A stretch of DNA of 64,000 nucleotides. Origin: COE1 sp036310845 (GTDB lineage Bacteria; Bacillota; Clostridia; Lachnospirales; Lachnospiraceae). The stretch spans positions 3,096 through 67,095 of the forward strand of contig JAXJRB010000203.1 of assembly GCA_036310845.1 (NCBI GenBank), read 5' to 3'. Numbering within the stretch: position 1 is the first letter of the stretch; each line of letters opens with the position of its first letter. Both the position numbers and the translations under genes were made by a program. A model generated the notes under the pieces. That model saw nothing but the letters and a program-made list of their open reading frames with translations. It ran no database searches and had not been told where the DNA came from. Below are positions 1 to 8,970 of the stretch, piece by piece.

Positions 1-1388
1 TGGTCACCATCAAAGTCAGCGTTGAACGCTGTACATACCAACGGATGAAGCTTAATAGCTTTACCTTCTACAAGAATCGGCTCAAATGCCTGAATACCAA
101 GTCTATGAAGTGTCGGTGCTCGGTTTAACATAACCGGATGCTCCTTAATAACTTCTTCTAAGACATCCCAAACCTGAGAGTCCAACTTCTCAACTAACTT
201 CTTAGCATGCTTAATATTCTGCGAAATCTGTCTTGCAACGAGTTCCTTCATAACAAAAGGTTTGAAGAGCTCTATTGCCATTTCCTTAGGAAGACCACAC
301 TGATAAATCTTAAGTTCTGGTCCTACAACGATAACGGAACGTCCTGAATAGTCAACTCGCTTTCCTAAGAGGTTCTGACGGAAACGTCCTGATTTACCCT
401 TAAGCATATCAGAAAGAGACTTTAACGCTCTGTTACCAGGTCCTGTAACAGGACGACCACGTCTACCGTTATCAATCAATGCGTCAACCGCTTCCTGAAG
501 CATTCTCTTTTCATTACGAACGATAATATCAGGCGCACCTAATTCAAGAAGTCTCTTTAAACGGTTATTTCTATTGATAATTCTTCTATATAAGTCATTC
601 AAGTCAGATGTTGCGAAACGTCCACCATCTAACTGAACCATAGGACGTAAATCTGGTGGAATTACAGGAACTGCATCCATAATCATCCACTCAGGTCTAT
701 TTCCTGAATTTCTAAAGGATTCTACAACCTCAAGCTTCTTTACAATTTTTGCTCGCTTCTGTCCCTTAGTACTCTCATTTTTCAATTCAGCCATTAATTC
801 TTCGCATTCTTTTTCAAGATCAATTGCCTCAAGCAATTCCTTAATAGCCTCAGCACCCATTCCTACGCGGAACTTATTGCCCCATTTTTCTCTACCATCC
901 TGATATTCCTTTTCAGACAAAACCTGCTTGTATTCAAAGTCAGTTTCCATCGGATCAAGAACAATGTAAGAAGCAAAGTATAATACCTTTTCCAATACTC
1001 TAGGAGTAAGGTCTAGAATTAATCCCATACGGCTTGGGATACCTTTAAAATACCAGATATGAGACACTGGGGCAGCAAGCTCAATGTGCCCCATGCGTTC
1101 TCTTCTTACGCTTGATTTTGTAACCTCTACACCACAACGGTCACAAATTACACCTTTATATCTAATCTTTTTATATTTTCCACAGTGACATTCCCAATCC
1201 TTGCTAGGTCCAAAGATTTTTTCACAATAAAGACCGTCACGTTCCGGCTTCAGAGTTCTGTAGTTAATGGTTTCCGGCTTTGTTACTTCACCTTTAGACC
1301 ATTCTCTGATTTTATCTGGGGATGCTAAACCAATCTTAATCGCATCAAAAGATATAGACTGGCATGATTCATTTTTATTCTCAGTCAT
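1..1388 (-). CDS. rpoC: DNA-directed RNA polymerase subunit beta' (partial, N-terminal part)
   Basis: This is the beta' subunit of RNA polymerase, which forms the active centre together with beta. The start codon lies at 1386-1388 behind a GGAAGGAGAG ribosome binding site, and the protein begins MTENKNESCQSISFDAIKIG. About 462 codons are present. The N-terminal zinc-binding motif is visible near residues 70-90 (CHCGKYKK... followed by ICDRCG). The reading frame is still open at position 1 and the last codons read NADFDGDQ, the magnesium-binding catalytic loop, so the window edge cuts the gene at its active site. It follows rpoB by 93 bases and is almost certainly co-transcribed with it. Identification is secure. 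Confidence 0.98.
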   Translation of the reverse strand, partial: MTENKNESCQSISFDAIKIGLASPDKIREWSKGEVTKPETINYRTLKPERDGLYCEKIFGPSKDWECHCGKYKKIRYKGVICDRCGVEVTKSSVRRERMGHIELAAPVSHIWYFKGIPSRMGLILDLTPRVLEKVLYFASYIVLDPMETDFEYKQVLSEKEYQDGREKWGNKFRVGMGAEAIKELLEAIDLEKECEELMAELKNESTKGQKRAKIVKKLEVVESFRNSGNRPEWMIMDAVPVIPPDLRPMVQLDGGRFATSDLNDLYRRIINRNNRLKRLLELGAPDIIVRNEKRMLQEAVDALIDNGRRGRPVTGPGNRALKSLSDMLKGKSGRFRQNLLGKRVDYSGRSVIVVGPELKIYQCGLPKEMAIELFKPFVMKELVARQISQNIKHAKKLVEKLDSQVWDVLEEVIKEHPVMLNRAPTLHRLGIQAFEPILVEGKAIKLHPLVCTAFNADFDGD

Positions 1389-1419
1389 TTTGGCTCTCCT
1401 TCCAATTTATACTATATTG

Positions 1420-1451
1420 GTAACTTCTCAGAACCTCATTCGCAAAATTAC
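1420..1451 (-). repeat. degenerate copy of a dispersed imperfect palindrome (rpoB-rpoC gap)
   Basis: The element starts GTAACTTCTCAGAACC and ends AAATTAC. It resembles the 27-base elements at 5375, 14816 and 46202 but is five bases longer and less conserved. It lies 32 bases upstream of the rpoC start, the same offset as the 5375 copy has from rpoB. The similarity is visible by eye only in the left half, so this copy is tentative. Confidence 0.35.
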
Positions 1452-1481
1452 AGTTTAAGTATTGTCCTTTTGCTCATGTGA

Positions 1482-4400
1482 TTACTCATCGAAAGAATCT
1501 ACATCATCGAAATCATCCGCAAAATCTTCGCTAAAGCTCTCGTCATCTTCTTCCTCTACGCTGACAAACTCGCCGCTTTCAGCATCAATCTCCTGCTTCT
1601 GATATCCTTCAAAGGATTCTTTGTTGTAATCATACTTATTGTCGCCTTCCATTTCAACACGGAAATCTGTCTCACTATAATCAACAGATTCCATAATTTC
1701 AACTTCGTTGCGATCCTCATCATAAACCTTAATATCAAGGCCTAATGACTGTAATTCCTTCAATAATACCTTGAAGGACTCAGGAATACCTGCTTCAGGG
1801 ATATTTTCGCCCTTAATAATAGCCTCATAAGTCTTAACACGACCAACAACATCGTCAGACTTAACGGTAAGAATTTCCTGTAAAGTATATGCTGCACCGT
1901 AAGCCTCAAGCGCCCAAACTTCCATTTCTCCGAAACGCTGTCCACCGAACTGAGCCTTACCACCTAATGGCTGCTGTGTAACGAGAGAGTATGGTCCAGT
2001 TGAACGTGCATGAATCTTATCATCAACCAAGTGATGCAATTTCAAATAATGCATGTGACCAATAGTTACAGGGCTATCAAAATATTCACCTGTTCTACCA
2101 TCTCTTAATCTTACCTTACCATCTTTAGAAATAGGAACGCCCTTCCAAAGTTTTCTATGTTCTCTATTTTCAGACAAATACTCTAACACTTCAGGAAGTA
2201 ATTCTTCCTTGTACTTAGCCTCGAATTCATCCCATTCAAGATTTACATAGTCGTTTGCTAAGTCCAAAGTATCCATAATATCTTTTTCGTTTGCACCATC
2301 AAACACTGGCGTTGCAACGTTAAATCCTAATGCTCTTGCAGCAAGAGAAAGATGAATTTCAAGTACCTGTCCGATATTCATACGCGAAGGTACACCCAAT
2401 GGGTTTAATACGATATCCAAAGGACGTCCATTTGGCAAATATGGCATATCTTCTACTGGAAGCACTCGAGAAACAACACCCTTGTTACCATGACGACCAG
2501 CCATCTTATCACCAACAGAAATTTTTCTCTTCTGTGCAATATAAATACGTACTGCCTGATTTACACCAGGAGCAAGCTCTGTATCACCATTTGCTCTTGA
2601 GAATACCTTAGCATCTACTACAACACCGTATTCACCATGAGGAACCTTTAGTGAAGTATCTCTTACTTCTCTTGCCTTCTCTCCAAAGATTGCTCGAAGA
2701 AGTCTTTCTTCAGCTGTAAGCTCTGTTTCACCCTTTGGTGTAACCTTACCAACCAAAATATCACCTGCACGAACCTCTGCACCGATACGAATAATTCCTC
2801 TTTCATCAAGGTCTTTCAATGCATCATCACCAACACCTGGAACATCTCTTGTAATCTCTTCCGGTCCGAGCTTGGTATCTCTTGCATCTGTTTCATATTC
2901 TTCAATATGGATAGATGTGTAAACATCTTCCTGTACTAATCTCTCACTCAGAAGAACCGCATCCTCGTAGTTATAACCTTCCCAGGTCATGAATCCGATT
3001 AACGGATTCTTACCAAGAGCTAATTCTCCACCGCTAGTAGAAGGACCATCTGCAATAACCTGACCTGCTTCTACATGATCTCCCTTAAATACAATTGGTC
3101 TCTGACTATAACAGTTAGACTGGTTACTTCTTGTAAACTTATAAAGCTTAAATTCTGCCTTTTCTCCATCATCATATGTCATCTTAATTAAATTAGAAGA
3201 TACATATGTGATTGTACCAGCTTTCTTTGCAACCACACAAACACCTGAGTCAACTGCAGTCTTAACACCCATCCCTGTCTCTACAACCGGAGCTTCTGTA
3301 AACAGAAGAGGAACCGCCTGACGCTGCATGTTTGATCCCATCAGCGCACGGTTAGCATCGTCATTCTGAAGGAACGGAATAGAAGCTGTCGCAACAGAGA
3401 ATACCATCTTAGGAGATACGTCCATATAATCGAACATAGTCTTAGGATATTCCTGCGTTTCGTCAAGATAACGACCTGATACAGAATTACGTACAAAATA
3501 GCCATTTTCATCCAGCGCCTCATTAGCCTGTGCTACATGGTAATTATCCTCTTCATCCGCAGTCATATATACTACTTCATCTGTAACACGAGGATTCTTA
3601 GGATCTGTCTTATCAATCTTTCTATATGGAGCTTCGATAAATCCATAGTCATTAATTCTTGCATATGAAGCAAGTGAGTTAATCAAACCGATATTAGGAC
3701 CTTCCGGAGTTTCAATAGGACACATTCTTCCATAGTGAGAATAGTGAACGTCTCGAACCTCGAATCCGGCACGGTCTCTTGACAAACCACCAGGTCCCAA
3801 TGCAGATAAACGTCTCTTATGAGTAAGCTCACTAAGAGGGTTATTCTGATCCATGAACTGTGACAACTGCGAAGAACCAAAGAACTCTTTAATAGCAGCC
3901 TGTACTGGTTTAATATTAATAAGCACCTGTGGCGAAACATCATCCGAATCATGTGTGGTCATTCTTTCACGAACAACTCGCTCCATTCTTGACAAACCAA
4001 TACGATACTGGTTCTGCAATAACTCTCCTACCGCTCTGATACGTCTATTACCAAGATGATCAATGTCATCACTGTTTCCAAGACCCTCTTCAAGATGCAT
4101 ATTATAATTAATGGAAGCTAAAATATCTTCCTTTGTAATATGTTTTGGAATCAATTCATGTACATTTCTCTGAATCGCATCTGCTAATTCTTCTGGATTT
4201 TCAGAATACTCTTCTAAAATCTGTCGAAGCACAGGGAAATATACCTGTTCTGTAATGCCAAGTGCCTTAGGATCACAATCAACGAAATTGGTAATATCTA
4301 CCATCATATTAGACAATACCTTGACAATTCTTTCCTCTGTTTGAATCCACACAAACGGAACAGCAGCATTCTGAATCGCATCTGCCATCTCAACTGTAAT

Positions 4401-5339
4401 CTTATCACTCTTCTGACCAAGTACTTCACCTGTGAAAGGATCTACTACATCCTCAGCCAAAACAGCATTACGTATTCTATTCTTTAACGCAAGCTTCTTA
4501 TTAAACTTATAACGACCAACCTTAGCTAAATCATATCTTCTAGCATCGAAGAACATCGCTGTAATAAGATTCTCTGCACTATCTAAACTGAAAGGCTCAC
4601 CAGGACGAATCTTACTATACAATTCCTTTAAGCCTTCCTGATAATTTTCAGAAGTATCTTTAGCAAAAGATGCATGAATCTTCGGTTCATCACCAAATAA
4701 CTCAAGAATCTCTTCATTTGTGCCAACACCAAGTGCTCTAATGAACACAGTAATCGGCACCTTTCTTGTTCTATCTACACGCACATAAAAAACATCGTTA
4801 GAATCTGTTTCATACTCTAACCATGCACCACGATTCGGTATTACTGTAGACGAAAACAGCCTTTTACCAATCTTGTCATGCGCAATTCCATAATAAATAC
4901 CTGGCGAACGTACCAACTGACTGACAATAACACGTTCAGCACCGTTAATAACGAAGGTACCTGTTTCAGTCATCAGTGGGAAATTACCCATAAAAATCTC
5001 ATGTTCACTTATTTCTTCTTTTTCTTTATTATGAAGTCGAACTTTAATTTTTAAGGGGGCTTCATAAGTTAAATCTCTTTCTTTGCACTCTTCAATGGTA
5101 TGCTTGATTTCGTTCTCAGCTAAAACGTAATCAACAAATTCCAGACTTAAACGTCCGCTGTAATCGGTAATTGGAGAGATATCTGCAAGTGCTTCCTGTA
5201 ATCCCTCATCAAGGAACCATTGATAAGAAGCCTTTTGTACCTCAATCAGGTTAGGCATTTCCAAAACCTCTTTTTGCCTTGAATAGCTCATACGCATCGT
5301 TTTACCGGCGGTAACTGGACGTATTCTGTTCTTTTCCAT
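1482..5339 (-). CDS. rpoB: DNA-directed RNA polymerase subunit beta
   Basis: This is the beta subunit of RNA polymerase, 1285 residues, close to full length for Firmicutes. Recognisable parts include the rifampicin-binding region (SSQLSQFMDQNNPLSELTHK, near residue 490) with wild-type-looking residues, RMCPIETPEGPNIGLI, the GDKMAGRHGNKG motif of the active centre, and the C-terminal GGKAQFGGQRFGEMEVWALE clamp/switch region that contacts beta'. It ends in a strongly acidic tail rich in Asp and Glu (about the last 35 residues). The gene starts at ATG 5339 and is preceded by a 336-base gap with an attenuator-like hairpin. It is followed by rpoC. Identification is secure. Confidence 0.99.
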   Translation of the reverse strand: MEKNRIRPVTAGKTMRMSYSRQKEVLEMPNLIEVQKASYQWFLDEGLQEALADISPITDYSGRLSLEFVDYVLAENEIKHTIEECKERDLTYEAPLKIKVRLHNKEKEEISEHEIFMGNFPLMTETGTFVINGAERVIVSQLVRSPGIYYGIAHDKIGKRLFSSTVIPNRGAWLEYETDSNDVFYVRVDRTRKVPITVFIRALGVGTNEEILELFGDEPKIHASFAKDTSENYQEGLKELYSKIRPGEPFSLDSAENLITAMFFDARRYDLAKVGRYKFNKKLALKNRIRNAVLAEDVVDPFTGEVLGQKSDKITVEMADAIQNAAVPFVWIQTEERIVKVLSNMMVDITNFVDCDPKALGITEQVYFPVLRQILEEYSENPEELADAIQRNVHELIPKHITKEDILASINYNMHLEEGLGNSDDIDHLGNRRIRAVGELLQNQYRIGLSRMERVVRERMTTHDSDDVSPQVLINIKPVQAAIKEFFGSSQLSQFMDQNNPLSELTHKRRLSALGPGGLSRDRAGFEVRDVHYSHYGRMCPIETPEGPNIGLINSLASYARINDYGFIEAPYRKIDKTDPKNPRVTDEVVYMTADEEDNYHVAQANEALDENGYFVRNSVSGRYLDETQEYPKTMFDYMDVSPKMVFSVATASIPFLQNDDANRALMGSNMQRQAVPLLFTEAPVVETGMGVKTAVDSGVCVVAKKAGTITYVSSNLIKMTYDDGEKAEFKLYKFTRSNQSNCYSQRPIVFKGDHVEAGQVIADGPSTSGGELALGKNPLIGFMTWEGYNYEDAVLLSERLVQEDVYTSIHIEEYETDARDTKLGPEEITRDVPGVGDDALKDLDERGIIRIGAEVRAGDILVGKVTPKGETELTAEERLLRAIFGEKAREVRDTSLKVPHGEYGVVVDAKVFSRANGDTELAPGVNQAVRIYIAQKRKISVGDKMAGRHGNKGVVSRVLPVEDMPYLPNGRPLDIVLNPLGVPSRMNIGQVLEIHLSLAARALGFNVATPVFDGANEKDIMDTLDLANDYVNLEWDEFEAKYKEELLPEVLEYLSENREHRKLWKGVPISKDGKVRLRDGRTGEYFDSPVTIGHMHYLKLHHLVDDKIHARSTGPYSLVTQQPLGGKAQFGGQRFGEMEVWALEAYGAAYTLQEILTVKSDDVVGRVKTYEAIIKGENIPEAGIPESFKVLLKELQSLGLDIKVYDEDRNEVEIMESVDYSETDFRVEMEGDNKYDYNKESFEGYQKQEIDAESGEFVSVEEEDDESFSEDFADDFDDVDSFDE

Positions 5340-5374
5340 GACATTTCACCCCGTTCTTCCATGATATATATCTT

Positions 5375-5401
5375 GTAACCATTCAGTAACTTCATAGTTA
5401 C
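5375..5401 (-). repeat. dispersed 27-base imperfect palindrome, copy A (upstream of rpoB)
   Basis: The plus strand reads GTAACCATTCAGTAAC then TTCATAGTTAC. On the coding (minus) strand the ends GTAACTAT and ATGGTTAC can pair over 8 bases, with an 11-base loop. The element lies 36 bases upstream of the rpoB ATG, inside the presumed 5' untranslated region. Equal-length matches occur at 14816-14842 and 46202-46228. Confidence 0.6.
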
Positions 5402-5629
5402 GAATAAAACCCATTCATATTTTCTTTGTAATGGGATTCTTTGCACAATTTAACACAATAGCGCAAACTACATAATAACACAAGTGTTTTCCTAAGTCAA
5501 TAAGTAATTTATTTTTTTCTAATCGTTACCATCCACTCCATTGCAGTAACACACGAAAATCCATCCCTATTTACTTCGCAAAAGGATTTTGCTTAGCAAA
5601 TCTACATAACAGCATTTTTTCTATCATTT

Positions 5630-5659
5630 AAAAAAGACCGGAATCAAATTCCGGTCTTT
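5630..5659 (-). terminator. intrinsic terminator/attenuator between rplL and rpoB
   Basis: This is a perfect 12-bp hairpin: AAAGACCGGAAT, a 3-base loop, then ATTCCGGTCTTT, running into a T tract on the minus strand. It is placed directly after the rplL stop codon. A partial terminator at this position, which lowers rpoBC output relative to rplJL, is known in other bacteria. Partial read-through here is inferred because rpoBC has no obvious promoter of its own. Confidence 0.85.
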
Positions 5660-5675
5660 AAAAATCTGGTTTAAA

Positions 5676-6050
5676 TTACTTAATAGTAACTTTTGCACCA
5701 ACTTCTTCAAGCTTAGCCTTGATTTCATCAGCTTCTGCCTTAGAAGCAGCTTCCTTAAGCATCTTAGGAGCGTTATCTACTAAATCCTTAGCTTCCTTTA
5801 AGCCAAGACCTGTTGCTTCACGAACAACCTTGATAACCTTAACCTTTTCAGAACCAACTTCTGTTAATTCAACGTCGAACTCTGTCTTCTCTTCAGCTGC
5901 TTCTGCTGCACCACCTGCTGCTGCAACTACAACACCTGCTGCTGCAGATACACCAAACTCTTCTTCACAAGCTTTTACTAAATCATTTAATTCTAATACT
6001 GTTAACTCTTTAATAGCTTCAATAAATTCTGCTGTTGTTAATTTTGCCAT
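5676..6050 (-). CDS. rplL: 50S ribosomal protein L7/L12
   Basis: This is the acidic stalk protein of the large ribosomal subunit. Dimers bind L10 and recruit translation GTPases. The 124 residues are the normal length. The N-terminal dimerisation helix is followed by an Ala-rich hinge (roughly residues 38-55) and the conserved C-terminal domain with KVIKVVREATGLGLKEAKDLV. The start ATG at 6050 has a GGAGG site upstream. It lies 59 bases downstream of rplJ and shares its promoter and L10 leader. Confidence 0.99.
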   Translation of the reverse strand: MAKLTTAEFIEAIKELTVLELNDLVKACEEEFGVSAAAGVVVAAAGGAAEAAEEKTEFDVELTEVGSEKVKVIKVVREATGLGLKEAKDLVDNAPKMLKEAASKAEADEIKAKLEEVGAKVTIK

Positions 6051-6109
6051 TTTTTATTTACCTCCATAGATTAATTTCTTTTTCTTTTAATAAGTTTCTT
6101 CCTTACGGA

Positions 6110-6646
6110 TTATTCTGCCGCTGCTTCTTCTACTGCAGGAGCTGCTGCTTCACATGCGTCAGCGCCACCCTTTTCTGCAATCTGATTAAGCACACGAGCG
6201 AAGTTTGTAATAGGAGACTGAATGCTTCCAAGGAACTTGGAAAGTAATTCTTCTCTTGAAGGAATGTTTGCGATTTCAGCCATTCCCTTAGCGTCATATA
6301 CGACACCTTCTACAACACCTGCCTTGATTTCAAGCGCCTTACATCCCTTAGCAAACTTTGCTAAAACTCTTGCTGGAGCAGTTGCATCATCCTTGCTGAT
6401 TGCAATTGCATTTGTACCTTCAAGACTTGCTGTTAAACCTTCAAATTCAGTTCCAGCGAATGCACGTGTCATCATTGTGTTCTTGTAAACCTTGTAAACA
6501 ACACCTGCTTCACGAAGCTGCTTACGAAGAGTTGTATCTTCTGCTACTGTAATTCCACGATAGTCAACAACAACAACAGATGCTGCATCTTTAATGTGAG
6601 CAGAAATTTCTTCTACTATAGGCTGTTTTAATTCGATCTTTGCCAT
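6110..6646 (-). CDS. rplJ: 50S ribosomal protein L10
   Basis: L10 anchors the L7/L12 stalk to 23S rRNA. The 178 residues contain the typical N-terminal RNA-binding domain (VVVDYRGITVAEDTTLRKQL, YKVYKNTM) and a C-terminal helix with an Ala/Glu-rich tail that binds L7/L12. The start ATG at 6646 follows an AAGGAGG site. The transcript starts about 200 bases upstream in a leader with the L10-binding fold and an attenuator, so L10 with L7/L12 is expected to repress its own synthesis. Confidence 0.99.
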   Translation of the reverse strand: MAKIELKQPIVEEISAHIKDAASVVVVDYRGITVAEDTTLRKQLREAGVVYKVYKNTMMTRAFAGTEFEGLTASLEGTNAIAISKDDATAPARVLAKFAKGCKALEIKAGVVEGVVYDAKGMAEIANIPSREELLSKFLGSIQSPITNFARVLNQIAEKGGADACEAAAPAVEEAAAE

Positions 6647-6722
6647 TTTCTTACCTCCTTATAGATTCTATTGGATTCAGACTCTCATCCTCATCCTGCC
6701 GAATTGGAGTTCTATATAGTAT

Positions 6723-6856
6723 AAAAAACTCTGTCTTTAGGAAGACAGAGAAATAGAATCATAATCAATAAAACTCTTCTTCCTCGGTAGGCGATACCCT
6801 TACGCTTTGATTACTCTCAGCACCTACTGTCTTCGGCACGGTTTTATAAACCTTTG
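6723..6856 (-). promoter_or_regulatory. L10 (rplJL) leader with autoregulatory attenuator
   Basis: On the minus strand the leader contains CCGAAGACAGTAGGTG, then TAATCAAAGCG, then CGCCTACCGAGGAAG, which is the recognisable L10-binding leader pattern of Firmicutes. GTAGGTG pairs with the CGCCTAC arm. It is followed by a hairpin at 6729-6750 (CTCTGTCTT, short loop, AAAGACAGAG) and a T6 tract, a Rho-independent terminator. In the known family, free L10-L12 binding favours termination. Only the sequence pattern was assessed here. Confidence 0.9.
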
Positions 6857-6858
6857 CT

Positions 6859-6888
6859 ATAATATCACAACCCGTTCCTTTGTGTCAA
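6859..6888 (-). promoter_or_regulatory. sigma-A promoter of rplJL(-rpoBC)
   Basis: The -35 box is TTGACA at 6883-6888 (minus strand) and the -10 box is TATTAT at 6859-6864, with an 18-base spacer. Transcription would begin a few bases before the L10 leader. The promoter separates rplJL from the CapA-like gene upstream. Confidence 0.85.
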
Positions 6889-6917
6889 CAGTATTTTTTA
6901 TGTTTTAATATTTTTAT

Positions 6918-8192
6918 CTACTTACAGTTTACATAACCATTTTCATCTATCATTATATTCGGTGATATATCTCTCATATAATTTAATACTCCCTGCTTCT
7001 CTATACCCTCCAACAGTCTCGTCCTACTATCTTCCTGCTTACATGGTATAAACTTTAATGTATGTAATCCTTTTTCTCTCAACACCACTTCAACCACACA
7101 GGAATTCTGTGTCTTGGAGTTAAACCAAAAATTCCCCAAACTATAAATCACCGGTACACCTGCTATGGCTTCTATTTTTTGCAAACAATGCGGATGGTTC
7201 CCTATAATCAAATCAACACCCGCCTCTGCATAAACAGGTGCTTGTTCCTCTTGTAACCAATCAATCTCTTCTTTAAGTTCTGTCCCCCAATGAATATAGA
7301 GAATTGTATAATCACAGCTTTCTTCCATCTCTCCTATCACTTGCAGCAATTTTGTTGTATCCATACAACGCATCACACCAGCCGTTGTAATTGTTGCTTC
7401 TTTCGTATCCGGTACTCCATTTCTTTCTATCTGTGTCGCACCTATTATCCCTATTTTCATCCCATTCGCAATCAAATAAACCGGTCTCATCGCTTCTTCC
7501 AAATCCTTGCCTGCTCCCGTATACACTATCCCCGCATTATTTAGAGTAACAAGCGTATCCAACAGCGAAATTTCTCCATAATCATACATATGATTATTCG
7601 CTACCGACACCACATCAACTCCCATTTCCTGCAACAAGCTAACTCTTTCCGGATTTGCACGAAACGTAAATTGTTTACCCTTTGTCGGAGTTCCTCGATT
7701 TGTAAAAGTAAACTCATTATTCAGCATAAAGACATCTGCCGAACGCATAACATTTAAAAGCTCTGTCGAAAATGCCTCCTCAACATTGCCCCCTCTATCA
7801 ATCAAGTTTGCCATCACTGCATAATGTTCATCTAATAGCACATCTCCAGCAAACAAAAGCTTTATCTCCTCTTGTTCTTTACATTCTATTGCAATCGCTT
7901 TTTCACCCGCCGCAAGTGAACTTTGCAATAGAATTTGGTCATAATCCGAATTTATACCACTCTCTTTTTGCGATTCCACTTCACCTGCAAAAATATTTTG
8001 AAAAGAGGAAAATATATCATCAAATATCACTACTTGAACATTTTTATCCTTTTCTCCACCTTGATTACTCGCCCCCATAATCGCAGAATAAATCCACATT
8101 CCAACTATTCCAACACCTAGCACAGCTGTCAAAACCTGAAAAAACAGCCTAATTTTCTTCATATCCCTTCTCGTGTCCCTATCTTTTTTCAT
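6918..8192 (-). CDS. CapA-family metallophosphatase-like membrane-anchored protein
   Basis: The 424-residue protein belongs to the CapA/PGA_cap family, named for poly-gamma-glutamate capsule synthesis. In many gut Firmicutes the family's substrate is unknown. A single N-terminal membrane segment (about residues 14-36, after a basic stretch) predicts an outward-facing catalytic domain. The calcineurin-like metal-binding motifs appear in order: FAGDVLLD, NNEFTFT, ANNHMYDYG, HWGTE and GNHPHCLQ, followed by VIYSLGNFWF. No capBC or other capsule partners are nearby. The gene is wedged between the rplA terminator and the rplJ promoter. The start could also be the Met at codon 11, since both candidate Met codons have poorly spaced ribosome binding sites. 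Family call is firm; substrate is unknown. Confidence 0.85.
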   Translation of the reverse strand: MKKDRDTRRDMKKIRLFFQVLTAVLGVGIVGMWIYSAIMGASNQGGEKDKNVQVVIFDDIFSSFQNIFAGEVESQKESGINSDYDQILLQSSLAAGEKAIAIECKEQEEIKLLFAGDVLLDEHYAVMANLIDRGGNVEEAFSTELLNVMRSADVFMLNNEFTFTNRGTPTKGKQFTFRANPERVSLLQEMGVDVVSVANNHMYDYGEISLLDTLVTLNNAGIVYTGAGKDLEEAMRPVYLIANGMKIGIIGATQIERNGVPDTKEATITTAGVMRCMDTTKLLQVIGEMEESCDYTILYIHWGTELKEEIDWLQEEQAPVYAEAGVDLIIGNHPHCLQKIEAIAGVPVIYSLGNFWFNSKTQNSCVVEVVLREKGLHTLKFIPCKQEDSRTRLLEGIEKQGVLNYMRDISPNIMIDENGYVNCK

Positions 8193-8225
8193 ACCTTCTT
8201 ATCTCACATATCATTTCCCAAGTGC

Positions 8226-8251
8226 AAAAAGACCTCGGCATAACCGAGGTC
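8226..8251 (-). terminator. terminator of the rplKA transcript
   Basis: The hairpin is GACCTCGG, a 5-base loop, then CCGAGGTC, with a T5 tract on the minus strand. It begins 13 bases past the rplA stop codon and ends just upstream of the CapA-like gene, so that gene is probably expressed by read-through or from an unseen promoter. Confidence 0.88.
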
Positions 8252-8264
8252 TCAATATCATAGA

Positions 8265-8954
8265 TTAGAACTTTGCAACACTAACCTTTACTCCAGGTCC
8301 CATTGTTGATGTAAGTGTAATACTCTTTAAATACTGTCCCTTTAAGGTTGAAGGCTTAGCCTTAACAATAGCCTCTAAGAGAGCATTGATGTTCTGTCCT
8401 AACTGTTCTTCTGTGAAAGAAGCTTTTCCTACTGGACAGTGAATGATGTTTGTCTTATCAAGTCTGTATTCAATCTTACCAGCCTTAATATCGTTGATAG
8501 CCTTTGTAACATCCATTGTTACAGTACCAGCCTTAGGGTTTGGCATTAAGCCCTTAGGTCCTAAAACTTTACCAAGACGACCAACAACACCCATCATATC
8601 AGGTGTAGCTACTACTACGTCGAAATCTAACCAACCATCATTCTGAATCTTTGGAATGAGCTCTTCGCCACCAACGTGATCTGCACCAGCTGCCTCAGCC
8701 TCTGCTACCTTATCACCCTTAGCAAATACTAAAACCTTAACTGTCTTACCTGTTCCGTTTGGAAGTACTACAGCACCACGGATCTGCTGATCAGCATGAC
8801 GTCCGTCACAACCTGTTCTGATGTGAAGTTCTACTGTCTCATCGAACTTTGCTGTTGCAGTCTTCTTAACTAAAGATACAGCTTCATCAATTTCATAAAA
8901 AGTTGCGCGATCAACTAACTTCGCGGACTCATTATATTTCTTACCATGTTTCAT
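8265..8954 (-). CDS. rplA: 50S ribosomal protein L1
   Basis: L1 builds the mobile L1 stalk at the ribosomal E site and is a translational repressor of its own operon in well-studied bacteria. The 229 residues are the expected length. Signature stretches are TGCDGRHADQQIRGAVVLPN, MMGVVGRLGKVLGPKGLMPN and GKIEYRLDKTNIIHCPVGK. The start ATG has a GGAGG site. It lies 16 bases downstream of rplK and ends at a strong terminator. Confidence 0.99.
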   Translation of the reverse strand: MKHGKKYNESAKLVDRATFYEIDEAVSLVKKTATAKFDETVELHIRTGCDGRHADQQIRGAVVLPNGTGKTVKVLVFAKGDKVAEAEAAGADHVGGEELIPKIQNDGWLDFDVVVATPDMMGVVGRLGKVLGPKGLMPNPKAGTVTMDVTKAINDIKAGKIEYRLDKTNIIHCPVGKASFTEEQLGQNINALLEAIVKAKPSTLKGQYLKSITLTSTMGPGVKVSVAKF

Positions 8955-8970
8955 TCTTCTTTACCTCCGC

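Larger units (their letters stand above)
5340..5675 (-). other. rplL-rpoB intergenic region (336 bases)
   Basis: No coding sequence is visible here. On the minus strand, in transcription order, the gap holds the rplL-proximal intrinsic terminator (5630-5659), about 220 bases of AT-rich sequence, the 27-base palindrome (5375-5401) and the rpoB ribosome binding region. I saw no convincing separate sigma-A promoter, so rpoBC is probably transcribed by read-through from the rplJL promoter. Confidence 0.6.

Noticed and set aside
5524..5551. GTTAC...GTAAC sequence in the rplL-rpoB gap as another copy of the 27-base repeat
   Set aside because: Only the 5-base ends and a few inner bases agree and the spacing differs, so it was not counted.
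5719..6488. Plus-strand open frames opposite rplL and rplJ
   Set aside because: They are antisense shadows of well-defined ribosomal protein genes, without ribosome binding sites or recognisable domains.
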